From assembly GCF_042433085.1 (NCBI RefSeq), contig NZ_JBHLWA010000024.1, positions 54,895 to 118,894 on the forward strand: a stretch of 64,000 bases of DNA. The letters run 5' to 3'. The stretch is from Gallibacterium melopsittaci (GTDB lineage: Bacteria; Pseudomonadota; Gammaproteobacteria; Enterobacterales; Pasteurellaceae). The notes beneath the pieces were generated by a model. The model searched no databases. It saw only the letters and a list, made by a program, of their open reading frames with translations, and was not told the origin of the DNA. A program made the translations under genes and the position numbers. Every line of letters starts with the position of its first letter. The first letter of the stretch is position 1. Below, one piece after another: positions 1 through 7,309 of this stretch.

Positions 1-657
1 CCAGAAAAAGATGAAGTGTTATTACGTTTAGAAAGTCCTGGCGGTGTGGTACACGGTTATGGCTTTGCGGCTTCACAATTACAACGTTTACGTGAGCGAG
101 GCATTCCATTAACGGTCGCCGTGGATAAAGTTGCGGCTAGTGGGGGCTATATGATGGCGTGTGTTGCCGATAAAATTGTGGCTGCACCTTTTGCGATTCT
201 TGGTTCGATTGGGGTGGTTGCACAGGTACCAAATATTCACCGTTTATTAAAGAAACATGATGTCGATGTTGATGTGATGACAGCAGGTGAGTATAAACGC
301 ACTGTAACTATGCTGGGAGAAAATACCGAGAAAGGAAAACAAAAATTTCAACAAGAATTGGAAGAAACGCATCAACTCTTTAAGCAATTTGTTGCCGAAC
401 ATCGTCCGCAAGTAGCGATTGAGCAAGTCGCAACAGGTGAACATTGGTTTGGTAAACAGGCGTTATCGCTCGCATTAGTCGATGAAATCAAAACCAGTGA
501 TGATGTGATTTTACAAGCATTAGCAGAGAAAGATGTGTTGCAAGTGAAATATTGTGTTAAAAAATCATTGGCACAAAAATTAGGCAAACAAGCAGAAGAG
601 AGTGCGGCTAATGTTGTGGAAAAAGCATTCTATCAACAACGTAATTTATTTTTCTAA
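1..657 (+). CDS. sohB: SohB family S49 inner-membrane peptidase (5' end missing)
   Basis: The reading frame is open from base 1, so the N-terminal part (membrane anchor and start of the protease domain) lies outside the window. 218 C-terminal residues are visible; E. coli SohB has about 349. Visible S49 features are the RLESPGG strand, the nucleophile Ser in VAASGGYMMAC (visible residue 47) and the general-base Lys in AGEYKRTV (visible residue 99), which form the Ser-Lys dyad of the SppA/SohB family. The role is periplasmic peptide or membrane-protein turnover, known for the family but not shown here. It is followed after 21 bp by yoaH on the same strand. Confidence 0.9.
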   Translation, partial: PEKDEVLLRLESPGGVVHGYGFAASQLQRLRERGIPLTVAVDKVAASGGYMMACVADKIVAAPFAILGSIGVVAQVPNIHRLLKKHDVDVDVMTAGEYKRTVTMLGENTEKGKQKFQQELEETHQLFKQFVAEHRPQVAIEQVATGEHWFGKQALSLALVDEIKTSDDVILQALAEKDVLQVKYCVKKSLAQKLGKQAEESAANVVEKAFYQQRNLFF

Positions 658-678
658 GTCATTAAACAAGAGAAAAAA

Positions 679-852
679 ATGCTAGATACATTAAATTTGA
701 CTCACGAACAACAGCAACAAGCGGTTGAAAAAATTCAACAGTTAATGCAGCAAGGCGTTAATAGTGGTGAAGCCATTCGTTTAGTAGCAGAAGAATTACG
801 CCAACAAGCAAAATTACAACGAGGCAATAACGAATGTTCGCAGTCATCCTAA
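679..852 (+). CDS. yoaH: YoaH/UPF0181 family small protein
   Basis: This short gene encodes 57 residues. It begins at ATG 679 after an AGAGAAAAA stretch and ends at TAA 850-852. The N-terminal half, LTHEQQQQAVEKIQQLM followed by GVNSGEAIRLVAEELR, matches the conserved core of the UPF0181 (YoaH) family, which has no assigned function. The 3' end overlaps the start of elyC (834) by 19 bp in a different frame, suggesting translational coupling. The last residues (NECSQSS) fall in the overlap and are probably not conserved. Confidence 0.85.
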   Translation: MLDTLNLTHEQQQQAVEKIQQLMQQGVNSGEAIRLVAEELRQQAKLQRGNNECSQSS

Positions 853-1586
853 AAAAAGTCATCGAAGCGGCGATTCTGCCGCCATTTAATCTGATTTTAT
901 TAGGCTTATTGGCGTTTATTTTGCTATTTACACGTTGGCAAAAAACTGCAAAAACGCTATTAGCTTGTTCATTATTATTAGGTTATTTTATCAGTACCCC
1001 TTTCTTTTCTAATGTATTGATTCGTAGTATTTCGTTAGAACGACCAAATCCAGATATTTATACGCAAGGACAAGTGATTGTTGTATTAGGCGGTGGGTTG
1101 CGTTATAGCGATTATCCAGAGTCATACTCCACAACAGCGGCACTTCCATTAGAAAGAATGCGTTATGCTGTTTATTTACATCAAAAAACAGGTTTGCCGA
1201 TAGCAATTAGTGGTGGGGTGGATAATGAAGCTAAAGTGATGGGCAGTGAATTACAACGCTTTTTCCAAATTGAGCCAGCGTGGTTGGATAATAAATCAAA
1301 TACTACGGAACAAAATGCGATCTATTTGCGTAAATTATTTGATCAAACAGACGAAGGAAAACAGATTCAACGTGTGATTTTAGTCACGAATGAATGGCAT
1401 ATGCGGCGAGCAGTTGCAGCCTTCCAGCGTCAAGGTTTTGAGGTATTGCCTGCACCAACCTTGAGTCAACGTGCCTCAAGCAGTGGTTTGCTTAAATTTA
1501 TTCCTCAACCAGTCAGTTTCTATCAATCAGGATTGGTATTGCGTGAATGGTTAGGGTTATTGCGAGATAAGCTGATTGGATTGTAA
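834..1586 (+). CDS. elyC: ElyC-like envelope biogenesis factor (DUF218)
   Basis: 250 residues, close to E. coli ElyC (about 259). Two hydrophobic segments near residues 16-32 and 41-58 anchor the protein in the inner membrane. They are followed by a DUF218 domain that starts with QVIVVLGGG (about 80-88) and contains GLPIAISGGV and the VTNEWHMRRAVAAFQRQGF segment. In E. coli ElyC supports peptidoglycan and undecaprenyl-phosphate carrier metabolism at low temperature; that role is taken from the family. The start overlaps yoaH by 19 bp, so translation may be coupled. Confidence 0.85.
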   Translation: MFAVILKKVIEAAILPPFNLILLGLLAFILLFTRWQKTAKTLLACSLLLGYFISTPFFSNVLIRSISLERPNPDIYTQGQVIVVLGGGLRYSDYPESYSTTAALPLERMRYAVYLHQKTGLPIAISGGVDNEAKVMGSELQRFFQIEPAWLDNKSNTTEQNAIYLRKLFDQTDEGKQIQRVILVTNEWHMRRAVAAFQRQGFEVLPAPTLSQRASSSGLLKFIPQPVSFYQSGLVLREWLGLLRDKLIGL

Positions 1587-1640
1587 ATTTAGTCTGAAGA
1601 TTACATAGCTTAAGGCTAAAAAAAACTCTATAATCAGTGG

Positions 1641-1653
1641 GTTACCTTGTCAC
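1641..1653. promoter_or_regulatory. possible degenerate matS site upstream of matP
   Basis: The 13-mer GTTACCTTGTCAC matches the enterobacterial MatP target GTGACRNYGTCAC at all but two defined positions (3 and 6). It sits 60 bp before the matP start. Such near matches occur by chance at low rate, so the position is the main argument. Autoregulation or macrodomain marking is inference. Confidence 0.3.
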
Positions 1654-1712
1654 TGCAATAGAAAATGTGAATTTTTCACTCCTAAAATTTACGCTAATTT
1701 GTGAGGTTTATT

Positions 1713-2159
1713 ATGCGCTATCAAAAACTAGATAACCAAGAAACGCATTGGAAATGGCTCTATTTAACACGCAAAGCACGAGAAGGCGTGAATGTAACAC
1801 GTTATCTAGAACAGAGTATGGCAGAAGATAAAATCCAGCAACTCACAAAATTAGAACACCAAACAGAAGCAGTAAAACAATGGATTGAAACCCATATGTC
1901 GCCTGATTTAGTGATTAAATTAGATCAGGCGATTCGAGCCAAACGAAAACGTTTTTTTAATGCAGAAAAGCAAACCACTAAGAAAAAATCAATCGATCTT
2001 GATTATGCTGTTTGGCATCGTCTTTCTCGCTATTCTCGCAAAATGAAAATGACCTTGTCGCAAACCATTATGTATATGATTGATGAGCAAGAGAGCAAGG
2101 TCTTATATGAATCGCAAATTCAAGCAATGAAGAAAAATCTAAAAGATCTTCTAAAATAA
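1713..2159 (+). CDS. matP: Macrodomain Ter protein MatP
   Basis: 148 residues, compared with 150 in E. coli. The ATG at 1713 is chosen because it gives MRYQKLDNQETHWKWLY, which aligns with the E. coli N-terminus, and a GTGAGG ribosome-binding site precedes it; a GTG at 1701 in the same frame would add four residues. The central AIRAKRKRFFNAE and KKKSIDLDYAVW segments are highly conserved, and the C-terminal ribbon-helix-helix covers about residues 98-145. MatP binds matS sites and organises the terminus macrodomain with ZapB and the septum, which hints that this region is near the replication terminus. Its 3' end overlaps the convergent exporter gene by 9 bp. Confidence 0.95.
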   Translation: MRYQKLDNQETHWKWLYLTRKAREGVNVTRYLEQSMAEDKIQQLTKLEHQTEAVKQWIETHMSPDLVIKLDQAIRAKRKRFFNAEKQTTKKKSIDLDYAVWHRLSRYSRKMKMTLSQTIMYMIDEQESKVLYESQIQAMKKNLKDLLK

Positions 2160-2780
2160 ATAGTGAAACGCAGAATAGACTAAGTATAAGCCAAACGCCA
2201 TAAAGACAAGCCCAGCGGCATTATCTAACCAACGACTATATTGACTGTAAAAACGTTTTGCAGCTGGACGAGAAAACAACAATGCAATCACATAGAAATA
2301 GCAAAAGGTTTCCAACAGAATAATTGCTAATACCAATAAGATATGTTGAAAGCTTGTGACGTTAGCGAGATAGAGTGATAGCACACTACTAAAATAAATC
2401 ACTACTTTTGCATTAGAAAGATTAATGAATAATCCTTTTAAAATTTCTTGCTTCATTGTTGTTTGTGTTTGCATTTCTTGCTGTTGTTCTTGTACAAAAC
2501 TGATATTTGTATGCACATTTAACATTTTATAGCCAATATAAGTTAAATAACTCCCACCAAGTAATACCACAATACCGTGCAATAATTCACTGGTAGAAAA
2601 AATGATGGCTAACCCTAATAATGCTGCGGTTGCCCAAAAGGCAACGCCTAGGGTAATACCGATAACGCCACAAATAGCATCACGTCTGGATTGACTGGCA
2701 GCGGTGCGACTAACATAGAAAAAATCTGGGCCAGGACTCATTAAACCCAATAAATGCACGATCATAATATTCCACAACAT
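2151..2780 (-). CDS. RhtB/LysE family amino-acid exporter, RhtC-like
   Basis: 209 residues with about six hydrophobic segments. The N-terminal LMSPGPDFFYVSRTA motif (about 13-27) is diagnostic of the RhtB branch of the LysE superfamily. The C-terminal WLDNAAGLVFMAFGLYLV segment resembles E. coli RhtC (threonine efflux, 206 residues). The substrate here is not established; a homoserine, threonine or similar neutral amino acid is likely. An AAAGGA ribosome-binding site precedes the ATG. It ends overlapping matP tail to tail and lies downstream of pgpA on the same strand with a 12-bp gap, so it may belong to the ribH-nusB-thiL-pgpA transcript. Confidence 0.8.
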   Translation of the reverse strand: MLWNIMIVHLLGLMSPGPDFFYVSRTAASQSRRDAICGVIGITLGVAFWATAALLGLAIIFSTSELLHGIVVLLGGSYLTYIGYKMLNVHTNISFVQEQQQEMQTQTTMKQEILKGLFINLSNAKVVIYFSSVLSLYLANVTSFQHILLVLAIILLETFCYFYVIALLFSRPAAKRFYSQYSRWLDNAAGLVFMAFGLYLVYSAFHYLF

Positions 2781-2792
2781 AGAAAAATCCTT

Positions 2793-3302
2793 TTATATCC
2801 ACCATTGGTAAAACACGATTAAGAGAATAGCATAGAGTGCCGCAAGCAAATCATCAAACATAATGCCAAATCCTGTCTTTAAGCGGCGATCGAAATAACG
2901 AATTGGCATCGGTTTTAAAATATCGAAGAGTCTAAATAAAACAAATGCAGCTAAACACCAACCCCAAGAATAATTAGGTAAAGCACAAAGTACTAACCAA
3001 ATCGCCACAATTTCGTCCCAAACAATCGCACCATGATCATGTACCTGCATATCTTCTGCCGTTTTATGACATAAATAAATACCTAGCAGAAACGCCATCA
3101 CTGTTAGCACAAAAAAGAGAGAAACAGGAAGCCAGTGTAATAGCAATAAACCTACCAATAATCCCGCTAATGTTCCCCAAGTCCCTGGTGCAGGCGAAAT
3201 TAAGCCAGAACCAAAGCCAACGGCGAGAAAATGTACAGGATTAGAGAGTTTGATACGCTGTAATGCGGTGTGATCATTTTTCACTGAAGTGGTCGAAGCC
3301 AT
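2793..3302 (-). CDS. pgpA: Phosphatidylglycerophosphatase A
   Basis: 169 residues. PgpA dephosphorylates phosphatidylglycerol-phosphate in the inner membrane to give phosphatidylglycerol. Conserved features are NPVHFLAVGFGSGLISPAPGTWG (around residues 21-43), HDHGAIVWDE, the DILKPMPIRYFDRR loop and GFGIMFDDLLAA, where the aspartates and glutamate are expected metal-binding residues. Hydrophobic segments fall near 46-64, 65-80, 100-115 and 150-168. The ATG lies 29 bp inside the end of thiL, a strong overlap that suggests translational coupling; the thiL-pgpA order is the usual gammaproteobacterial one. Confidence 0.95.
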   Translation of the reverse strand: MASTTSVKNDHTALQRIKLSNPVHFLAVGFGSGLISPAPGTWGTLAGLLVGLLLLHWLPVSLFFVLTVMAFLLGIYLCHKTAEDMQVHDHGAIVWDEIVAIWLVLCALPNYSWGWCLAAFVLFRLFDILKPMPIRYFDRRLKTGFGIMFDDLLAALYAILLIVFYQWWI

Positions 3303-4254
3303 GAGAAACGGTTACCTCTACTGGTTGATGATGTTGCGTAAATTGTAATTGTTTATTCGCCCGAATTTGTCCAATGCAGTGGTAAGCAACGCCGAGATAT
3401 TTTAAGGTACGTTCCATTTTTTCACGTTGTGATTCCGATACCGTGAAACATAACTCGTAATCTTCACCACCAGCAAGGGCAAATTGTAACGCTTGCTCAA
3501 GTGAATATTGGCGTAAAAGCTGTTCGGAGAGTGGTAATTTATCAAGTTCAATCACAGCACCGCATTGACTACGATCGAGAATATGCTGTAAGTCGGAAAT
3601 TAGTCCATCAGAAAGATCAATCGCTGCATTGGCAATACCTGCTAACTCCATTCCCATTAATACACGAGGCGTAGGACGTAGATGACGTTGTAAAAGATAT
3701 TGCTGATCGGCATTTTCAATCGGTGTTTTCGTTAATAACAGATCTAACCCAGCCGCACTATCACCAAGCGTGCCAGAAACATAAATCCAATCGCCAACTT
3801 TTGCATTATGCCGACATAAAATTTTCTCTTTAGCGACCAGCCCGTGTGCGGTAATAGTGAGAGAAAGTTTACCTTTTGTGGTGTCACCGCCAATTAAATC
3901 CACATTGTAATGATCAAGAATGGCAAAAAAACTGTGACTAAATTCGGCTAACCACTGATGATCAATTTTCGGTATGGTTAAGGCTAAACTAATCCAAGCG
4001 GGTTCTGCTCCCATTGCGGCCAAGTCACTTAAATTTACTGCGACAGATTTATAAGCTAAATTGGCTGGTGAAATAGTCGGCAGGAAATGTGTACCTTCAA
4101 CAAGAGTATCAGTTGTCATTGCCAAACGGCGGTTAGGTTTGATTTCAGTAATTGCACAATCATCACCAATAGAGAGCAAAACATCACGGCGAGGCTGACG
4201 GTTGGAGGACGCAAAATAACGTTGAATAATATCAAATTCACCATTATCAGTCAT
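3274..4254 (-). CDS. thiL: Thiamine-monophosphate kinase
   Basis: 326 residues, typical length. ThiL phosphorylates thiamine monophosphate to thiamine pyrophosphate with ATP in the cytoplasm, the last step of cofactor synthesis. The PurM/AIRS fold is marked by LSIGDDCAI near residue 26-34, TTDTLVEGTHF, AVNLSDLAAMGAEP, LIGGDTTKG and LAGGEDYELCF, all with the expected acidic metal and ATP ligands. A weak GGATG precedes the ATG. It is downstream of nusB, from which a 60-bp gap with a 12-bp perfect hairpin separates it, and overlaps pgpA. Confidence 0.95.
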   Translation of the reverse strand: MTDNGEFDIIQRYFASSNRQPRRDVLLSIGDDCAITEIKPNRRLAMTTDTLVEGTHFLPTISPANLAYKSVAVNLSDLAAMGAEPAWISLALTIPKIDHQWLAEFSHSFFAILDHYNVDLIGGDTTKGKLSLTITAHGLVAKEKILCRHNAKVGDWIYVSGTLGDSAAGLDLLLTKTPIENADQQYLLQRHLRPTPRVLMGMELAGIANAAIDLSDGLISDLQHILDRSQCGAVIELDKLPLSEQLLRQYSLEQALQFALAGGEDYELCFTVSESQREKMERTLKYLGVAYHCIGQIRANKQLQFTQHHQPVEVTVSHGFDHFSEK

Positions 4255-4275
4255 AGCTTTACATCCTTGGTTGGG

Positions 4276-4303
4276 TACCTTATCTGATTGCTCAGATAAG
4301 GTA
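4276..4303. other. Perfect 12-bp hairpin between nusB and thiL
   Basis: TACCTTATCTGA and TCAGATAAGGTA flank a TTGC loop and form a perfect 12-bp stem in the 60-bp nusB-thiL gap. No T-run follows on either strand, so it is not a canonical intrinsic terminator. It may be an RNA-processing or stability element within the operon mRNA; this is inference. Confidence 0.6.
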
Positions 4304-4314
4304 AAAGTCCAAAA

Positions 4315-4839
4315 TTATTTACGACCTAATTGTGGAGCAAGTTTATCTAATACCCCATTGATATATTTATGGCTTTCTTCTGCACCGAATACTTTTGCCA
4401 CTTCGATAGCTTCGTTGATAACGACTTTATAAGGGACTACATCATCTTGTAAAACGTTTAATTCATTTGTTGATGTAGGAATAGGAAGAGGCGTACATTC
4501 GATTGTCTCAGATTCTTCAGTAGAATGATTCAAATAAGGAGAGAACAATTCATACGTTGCCATAGAAAGAATCGCACGTTCAATTGTTCCGAGCTCTCCA
4601 ATAGAACGATCTAAATAAGGCGAGAATAAATCTTCAAGCGTGTCTAGATTATTAATGGTTTCATGAAATAATTTACGAAAATAGGGTAAATCTACGCCAT
4701 TCATATCTATATCTTCAAATGCGATGAAATCTAGTTTAACTTTTTCTGGTGTATTTTGTGATACAAACCAAGAATAAAGTGCTTGCACAGCACATTCACG
4801 AGCACGACGACGTTTAGTTGGTTTTACTTGTTGAGTCAT
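4315..4839 (-). CDS. nusB: Transcription antitermination factor NusB with an internal duplication
   Basis: 174 residues instead of the usual 140-145. The N-terminus has RRRARECAVQALYSW and the C-terminus VPYKVVINEAIEVAKVFGAEESHKYINGVLDKLAP, both classical NusB. NusB binds boxA RNA with NusE (S10) in rRNA antitermination. The extra length is a second copy of residues 72-98 (FSPYLDRSIGELGTIERA...YEL) inserted at 99-127 (FSPYLNHSTEESETIECT...NEL), just before the conserved VPYKVV helix. The inserted copy has lost the hydrophobic pattern and gained prolines, so it is probably a surface loop. The ATG shares one base with the ribH stop (TAATG). Confidence 0.93.
   Translation of the reverse strand: MTQQVKPTKRRRARECAVQALYSWFVSQNTPEKVKLDFIAFEDIDMNGVDLPYFRKLFHETINNLDTLEDLFSPYLDRSIGELGTIERAILSMATYELFSPYLNHSTEESETIECTPLPIPTSTNELNVLQDDVVPYKVVINEAIEVAKVFGAEESHKYINGVLDKLAPQLGRK
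4460..4627 (-). repeat. Diverged in-frame tandem duplication within nusB
   Basis: Unit 4547-4627 (81 bp, ancestral copy, residues 72-98) and unit 4460-4546 (87 bp, residues 99-127) both start on the + strand with AATTCAT and end near AAATAAGG(c/a)GAGAA. A hand alignment of 63 ungapped positions gives roughly 70 percent identity, most differences being transitions, with one 6-bp indel. Both lengths are multiples of three, so the frame is kept. Confidence 0.85.
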
Positions 4840-5309
4840 TATTCTGAAATTTGAGCTAATAAGTTAACCATTTCTAAAGCAACTAATGCTGCTTCAGCCC
4901 CTTTATTACCTGCTTTAGTACCAGCACGTTCAATAGCTTGCTCGATGTTTTCTGTTGTTAATACACCGAAAGCAACAGGAATTTCAGCCTGCATTGCGAC
5001 TTGTCCAAGACCGCTGCTTGCTTCACCAGCAACATATTCAAAGTGTGCTGTACCACCACGAATCACAGTTCCTAATGCAACAATCGCATCAAATTTTTTG
5101 CTTGAAGCTAAACGGCGAGCAACCAGTGGTAATTCATATGCACCTGGTGCTTTAACGATAGTGATATTTTCATCTTTAACTTGACCGATACGAGTTAAGG
5201 CATCAAGCGCCCCTTCTAATAAACTATCATTAATAAAACTGTTAAAACGTGCGATCACAACGGCAATTTTCGCATTAGGTGCAGCGACTTGACCTTCTAA
5301 AACTTTCAT
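4839..5309 (-). CDS. ribH: 6,7-dimethyl-8-ribityllumazine synthase
   Basis: 156 residues. RibH condenses 5-amino-6-ribitylaminouracil with 3,4-dihydroxy-2-butanone 4-phosphate, the penultimate riboflavin step, as a 60-mer or pentamer. The ATG at 5309 is chosen because it gives MKVLEGQVAAPNAKIAVVIARFN and has a GGAGAA ribosome-binding site; an upstream in-frame extension of 29 residues is not conserved. Motifs are RFNSFINDSLLEGAL, KAPGAYELP and GTVIRGGTAHFEYVA with the catalytic His. First gene of a ribH-nusB-thiL-pgpA operon, the standard gammaproteobacterial arrangement. I see no FMN riboswitch in the roughly 100 bp upstream. Confidence 0.96.
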   Translation of the reverse strand: MKVLEGQVAAPNAKIAVVIARFNSFINDSLLEGALDALTRIGQVKDENITIVKAPGAYELPLVARRLASSKKFDAIVALGTVIRGGTAHFEYVAGEASSGLGQVAMQAEIPVAFGVLTTENIEQAIERAGTKAGNKGAEAALVALEMVNLLAQISE

Positions 5310-5410
5310 ATTTTCTCCAATATATCCAAATATAGATGAACAAAAAACGGTTGCAAATTCTAGCATAAAAAAGCGGAAAATAAGAGAGGAAATCACAAAA
5401 GGAATAAAGT

Positions 5411-5449
5411 AAAAAATCCTGTTATTTAATTAAACAACAGGATTTTTTA
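5411..5449 (-). terminator. Intrinsic terminator of ettA
   Basis: AAAAAATCCTGTT and AACAGGATTTTTT form a symmetrical hairpin with an AT-rich loop. It lies 10 bp after the ettA stop on the - strand and is followed by T residues on both strands. The only + strand reading that enters it is antisense to ribH's upstream region. Confidence 0.85.
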
Positions 5450-5459
5450 TCAATTAGAA

Positions 5460-7130
5460 TTACTTAGTAATACGCTTATATTTAATCCGTTTTGGTTGCA
5501 CGGCTTCCGCACCAAAGGTTTTCTTCTTCCACTCTTCATAATCCGTAAAGTTTCCTTCATAGAAAGTCACTTTACCCTCATCACCGTAATCGAGAATGTG
5601 GGTTGCAATACGGTCTAAGAACCAACGGTCGTGCGAAATCACCATAACACAACCTGGAAATTCTAAAATCGCATTTTCTAATGCACGCAAGGTTTCCACA
5701 TCAAGATCATTGGTTGGTTCGTCAAGCAGTAACACATTCCCACCACGTTGGAGTAGTTTGGCGAGATGTAAACGACCACGTTCACCACCTGATAGCTCAC
5801 CAACACGTTTTTGCTGATCGACACCTTTAAAGTTAAAACGACCGACATAAGCACGGCTAGGAATTTCAAAGTTACCAATCTTCATAATATCTAAACCACC
5901 AGAAACTTCTTCCCAGACGGTTTTGCTATTATCCATATTATCTCTAAACTGTTCGACAGAAGAGAGGACAACGGTATCCCCTAAGGTAATTGAACCGCTG
6001 TCAGGTTGTTCTTGCCCAGACAACATTCTAAACAGGGTAGATTTACCTGCACCATTTGCCCCGATAATGCCTACAATCGCTCCTTTAGGAATACTGAATG
6101 AAAGATTGTCAATCAGAGTACGATCACCAAAAGATTTCGATAAATTTGCCACTTCAATAACTTTATCCCCTAAGCGTGGACCAGGTGGAATAAAGAGTTC
6201 GTTGGTTTCATTTCGTTTTTGATATTCGCCAGAATTAAGCTCTTCAAAACGTGCCATACGTGCTTTACTTTTTGCTTGGCGACCTTTTGGATTTTGACGC
6301 ACCCATTCAAGTTCTTTCTCAATCGATTTTTGACGAGCAGATTCAGTTGCTGCTTCTTGGGCTAAACGTTTCTCTTTTTGTTCCAACCAAGAAGAGTAGT
6401 TACCTTCCCAAGGAATACCTTCACCACGGTCTAATTCAAGAATCCAACCAGCAACGTTATCAAGGAAGTAACGGTCGTGGGTAATCGCTACCACGGTTCC
6501 TTCATAATCGTGTAAGAAACGTTCTAACCAAGCGACTGATTCTGCATCTAAGTGGTTAGTTGGTTCATCAAGCAATAACATATCTGGTTTTTCTAATAAT
6601 AGACGGCAAAGTGCAACACGGCGGCGTTCACCCCCAGAAAGATGTTCAATTTTGCTATCCCAATCAGGTAAACGTAACGCATCTGCAGCACGTTCTAATT
6701 GATTTTGTAAATTATGTCCATCGTGTGCTTGAATAATAGCTTCTAACGTAGCTTGTTCCGCTGCAAGTTTATCGAAATCCGCCTCTGGATCAGCATATAA
6801 CGCATAAACTTCATCTAAACGAGTTAATGCTGTTTTTACTTCTACAACAGCTTCTTCAATTGCTTCTCGTACAGTTTGTTCTGGGGAGAGTTTCGGCTCT
6901 TGTGGCAGATAACCGATTTTGATACCTGGCTGTGGACGAGCTTCCCCCTCAAACTCTTGATCGACACCCGCCATAATTCGTAAAAGGGTAGATTTTCCCG
7001 CACCATTTAAACCTAAAACACCAATTTTGGCACCAGGAAAAAAGCTCAAAGAAATATCTTTTAAAATTTGACGCTTCGGTGGCACAACTTTGCTCACGCG
7101 ATGCATAGTATAAACAAATTGTGTTGACAT
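5460..7130 (-). CDS. ettA: Energy-dependent translational throttle protein EttA (ABC-F)
   Basis: 556 residues. EttA is a soluble ABC-F ATPase that binds the ribosomal E site and gates the first elongation step according to ATP/ADP. The ATG at 7130 gives MSTQFVYTMHRVSKVVPPKRQ, matching the E. coli start. First ABC domain: GLNGAGKST Walker A, LSGGERRR signature and LLLDEPTNHLD Walker B. Second: GANGAGKST, LSGGERGR and LLLDEPTNDLD. The arm sequence after the first Walker A and the interdomain linker with KGRQAKSKARMARFEELNSGE are both present. It is monocistronic, with its own terminator and a 179-bp region shared with the divergent ATP-grasp gene. Confidence 0.96.
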   Translation of the reverse strand: MSTQFVYTMHRVSKVVPPKRQILKDISLSFFPGAKIGVLGLNGAGKSTLLRIMAGVDQEFEGEARPQPGIKIGYLPQEPKLSPEQTVREAIEEAVVEVKTALTRLDEVYALYADPEADFDKLAAEQATLEAIIQAHDGHNLQNQLERAADALRLPDWDSKIEHLSGGERRRVALCRLLLEKPDMLLLDEPTNHLDAESVAWLERFLHDYEGTVVAITHDRYFLDNVAGWILELDRGEGIPWEGNYSSWLEQKEKRLAQEAATESARQKSIEKELEWVRQNPKGRQAKSKARMARFEELNSGEYQKRNETNELFIPPGPRLGDKVIEVANLSKSFGDRTLIDNLSFSIPKGAIVGIIGANGAGKSTLFRMLSGQEQPDSGSITLGDTVVLSSVEQFRDNMDNSKTVWEEVSGGLDIMKIGNFEIPSRAYVGRFNFKGVDQQKRVGELSGGERGRLHLAKLLQRGGNVLLLDEPTNDLDVETLRALENAILEFPGCVMVISHDRWFLDRIATHILDYGDEGKVTFYEGNFTDYEEWKKKTFGAEAVQPKRIKYKRITK

Positions 7131-7309
7131 AGTTCTCACTTTGTTTGTGGTTAGATAAAAAGGTGCATATTCTACTTGAAATTCTGCGTTTTGACTATTT
7201 TAGTCGGAAGTTTTCTGCACAAAAAAAATCAGATTTATGGCACAATACGAAGTCGATCAAATGATCTTCAGCACAACACTAACATCAACTTTTAATTTGA
7301 GGAAACTAA

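Noticed and set aside
3870..3890. Further matS candidates near GTCAC or GTGAC half sites (for example near 3880, 32990 and 37090)
   Set aside because: Each has two or more mismatches in the defined positions and no positional support.
5310..5410. Possible FMN riboswitch before ribH
   Set aside because: The leader is about 100 bp, AT-rich and lacks the conserved RFN element sequences.
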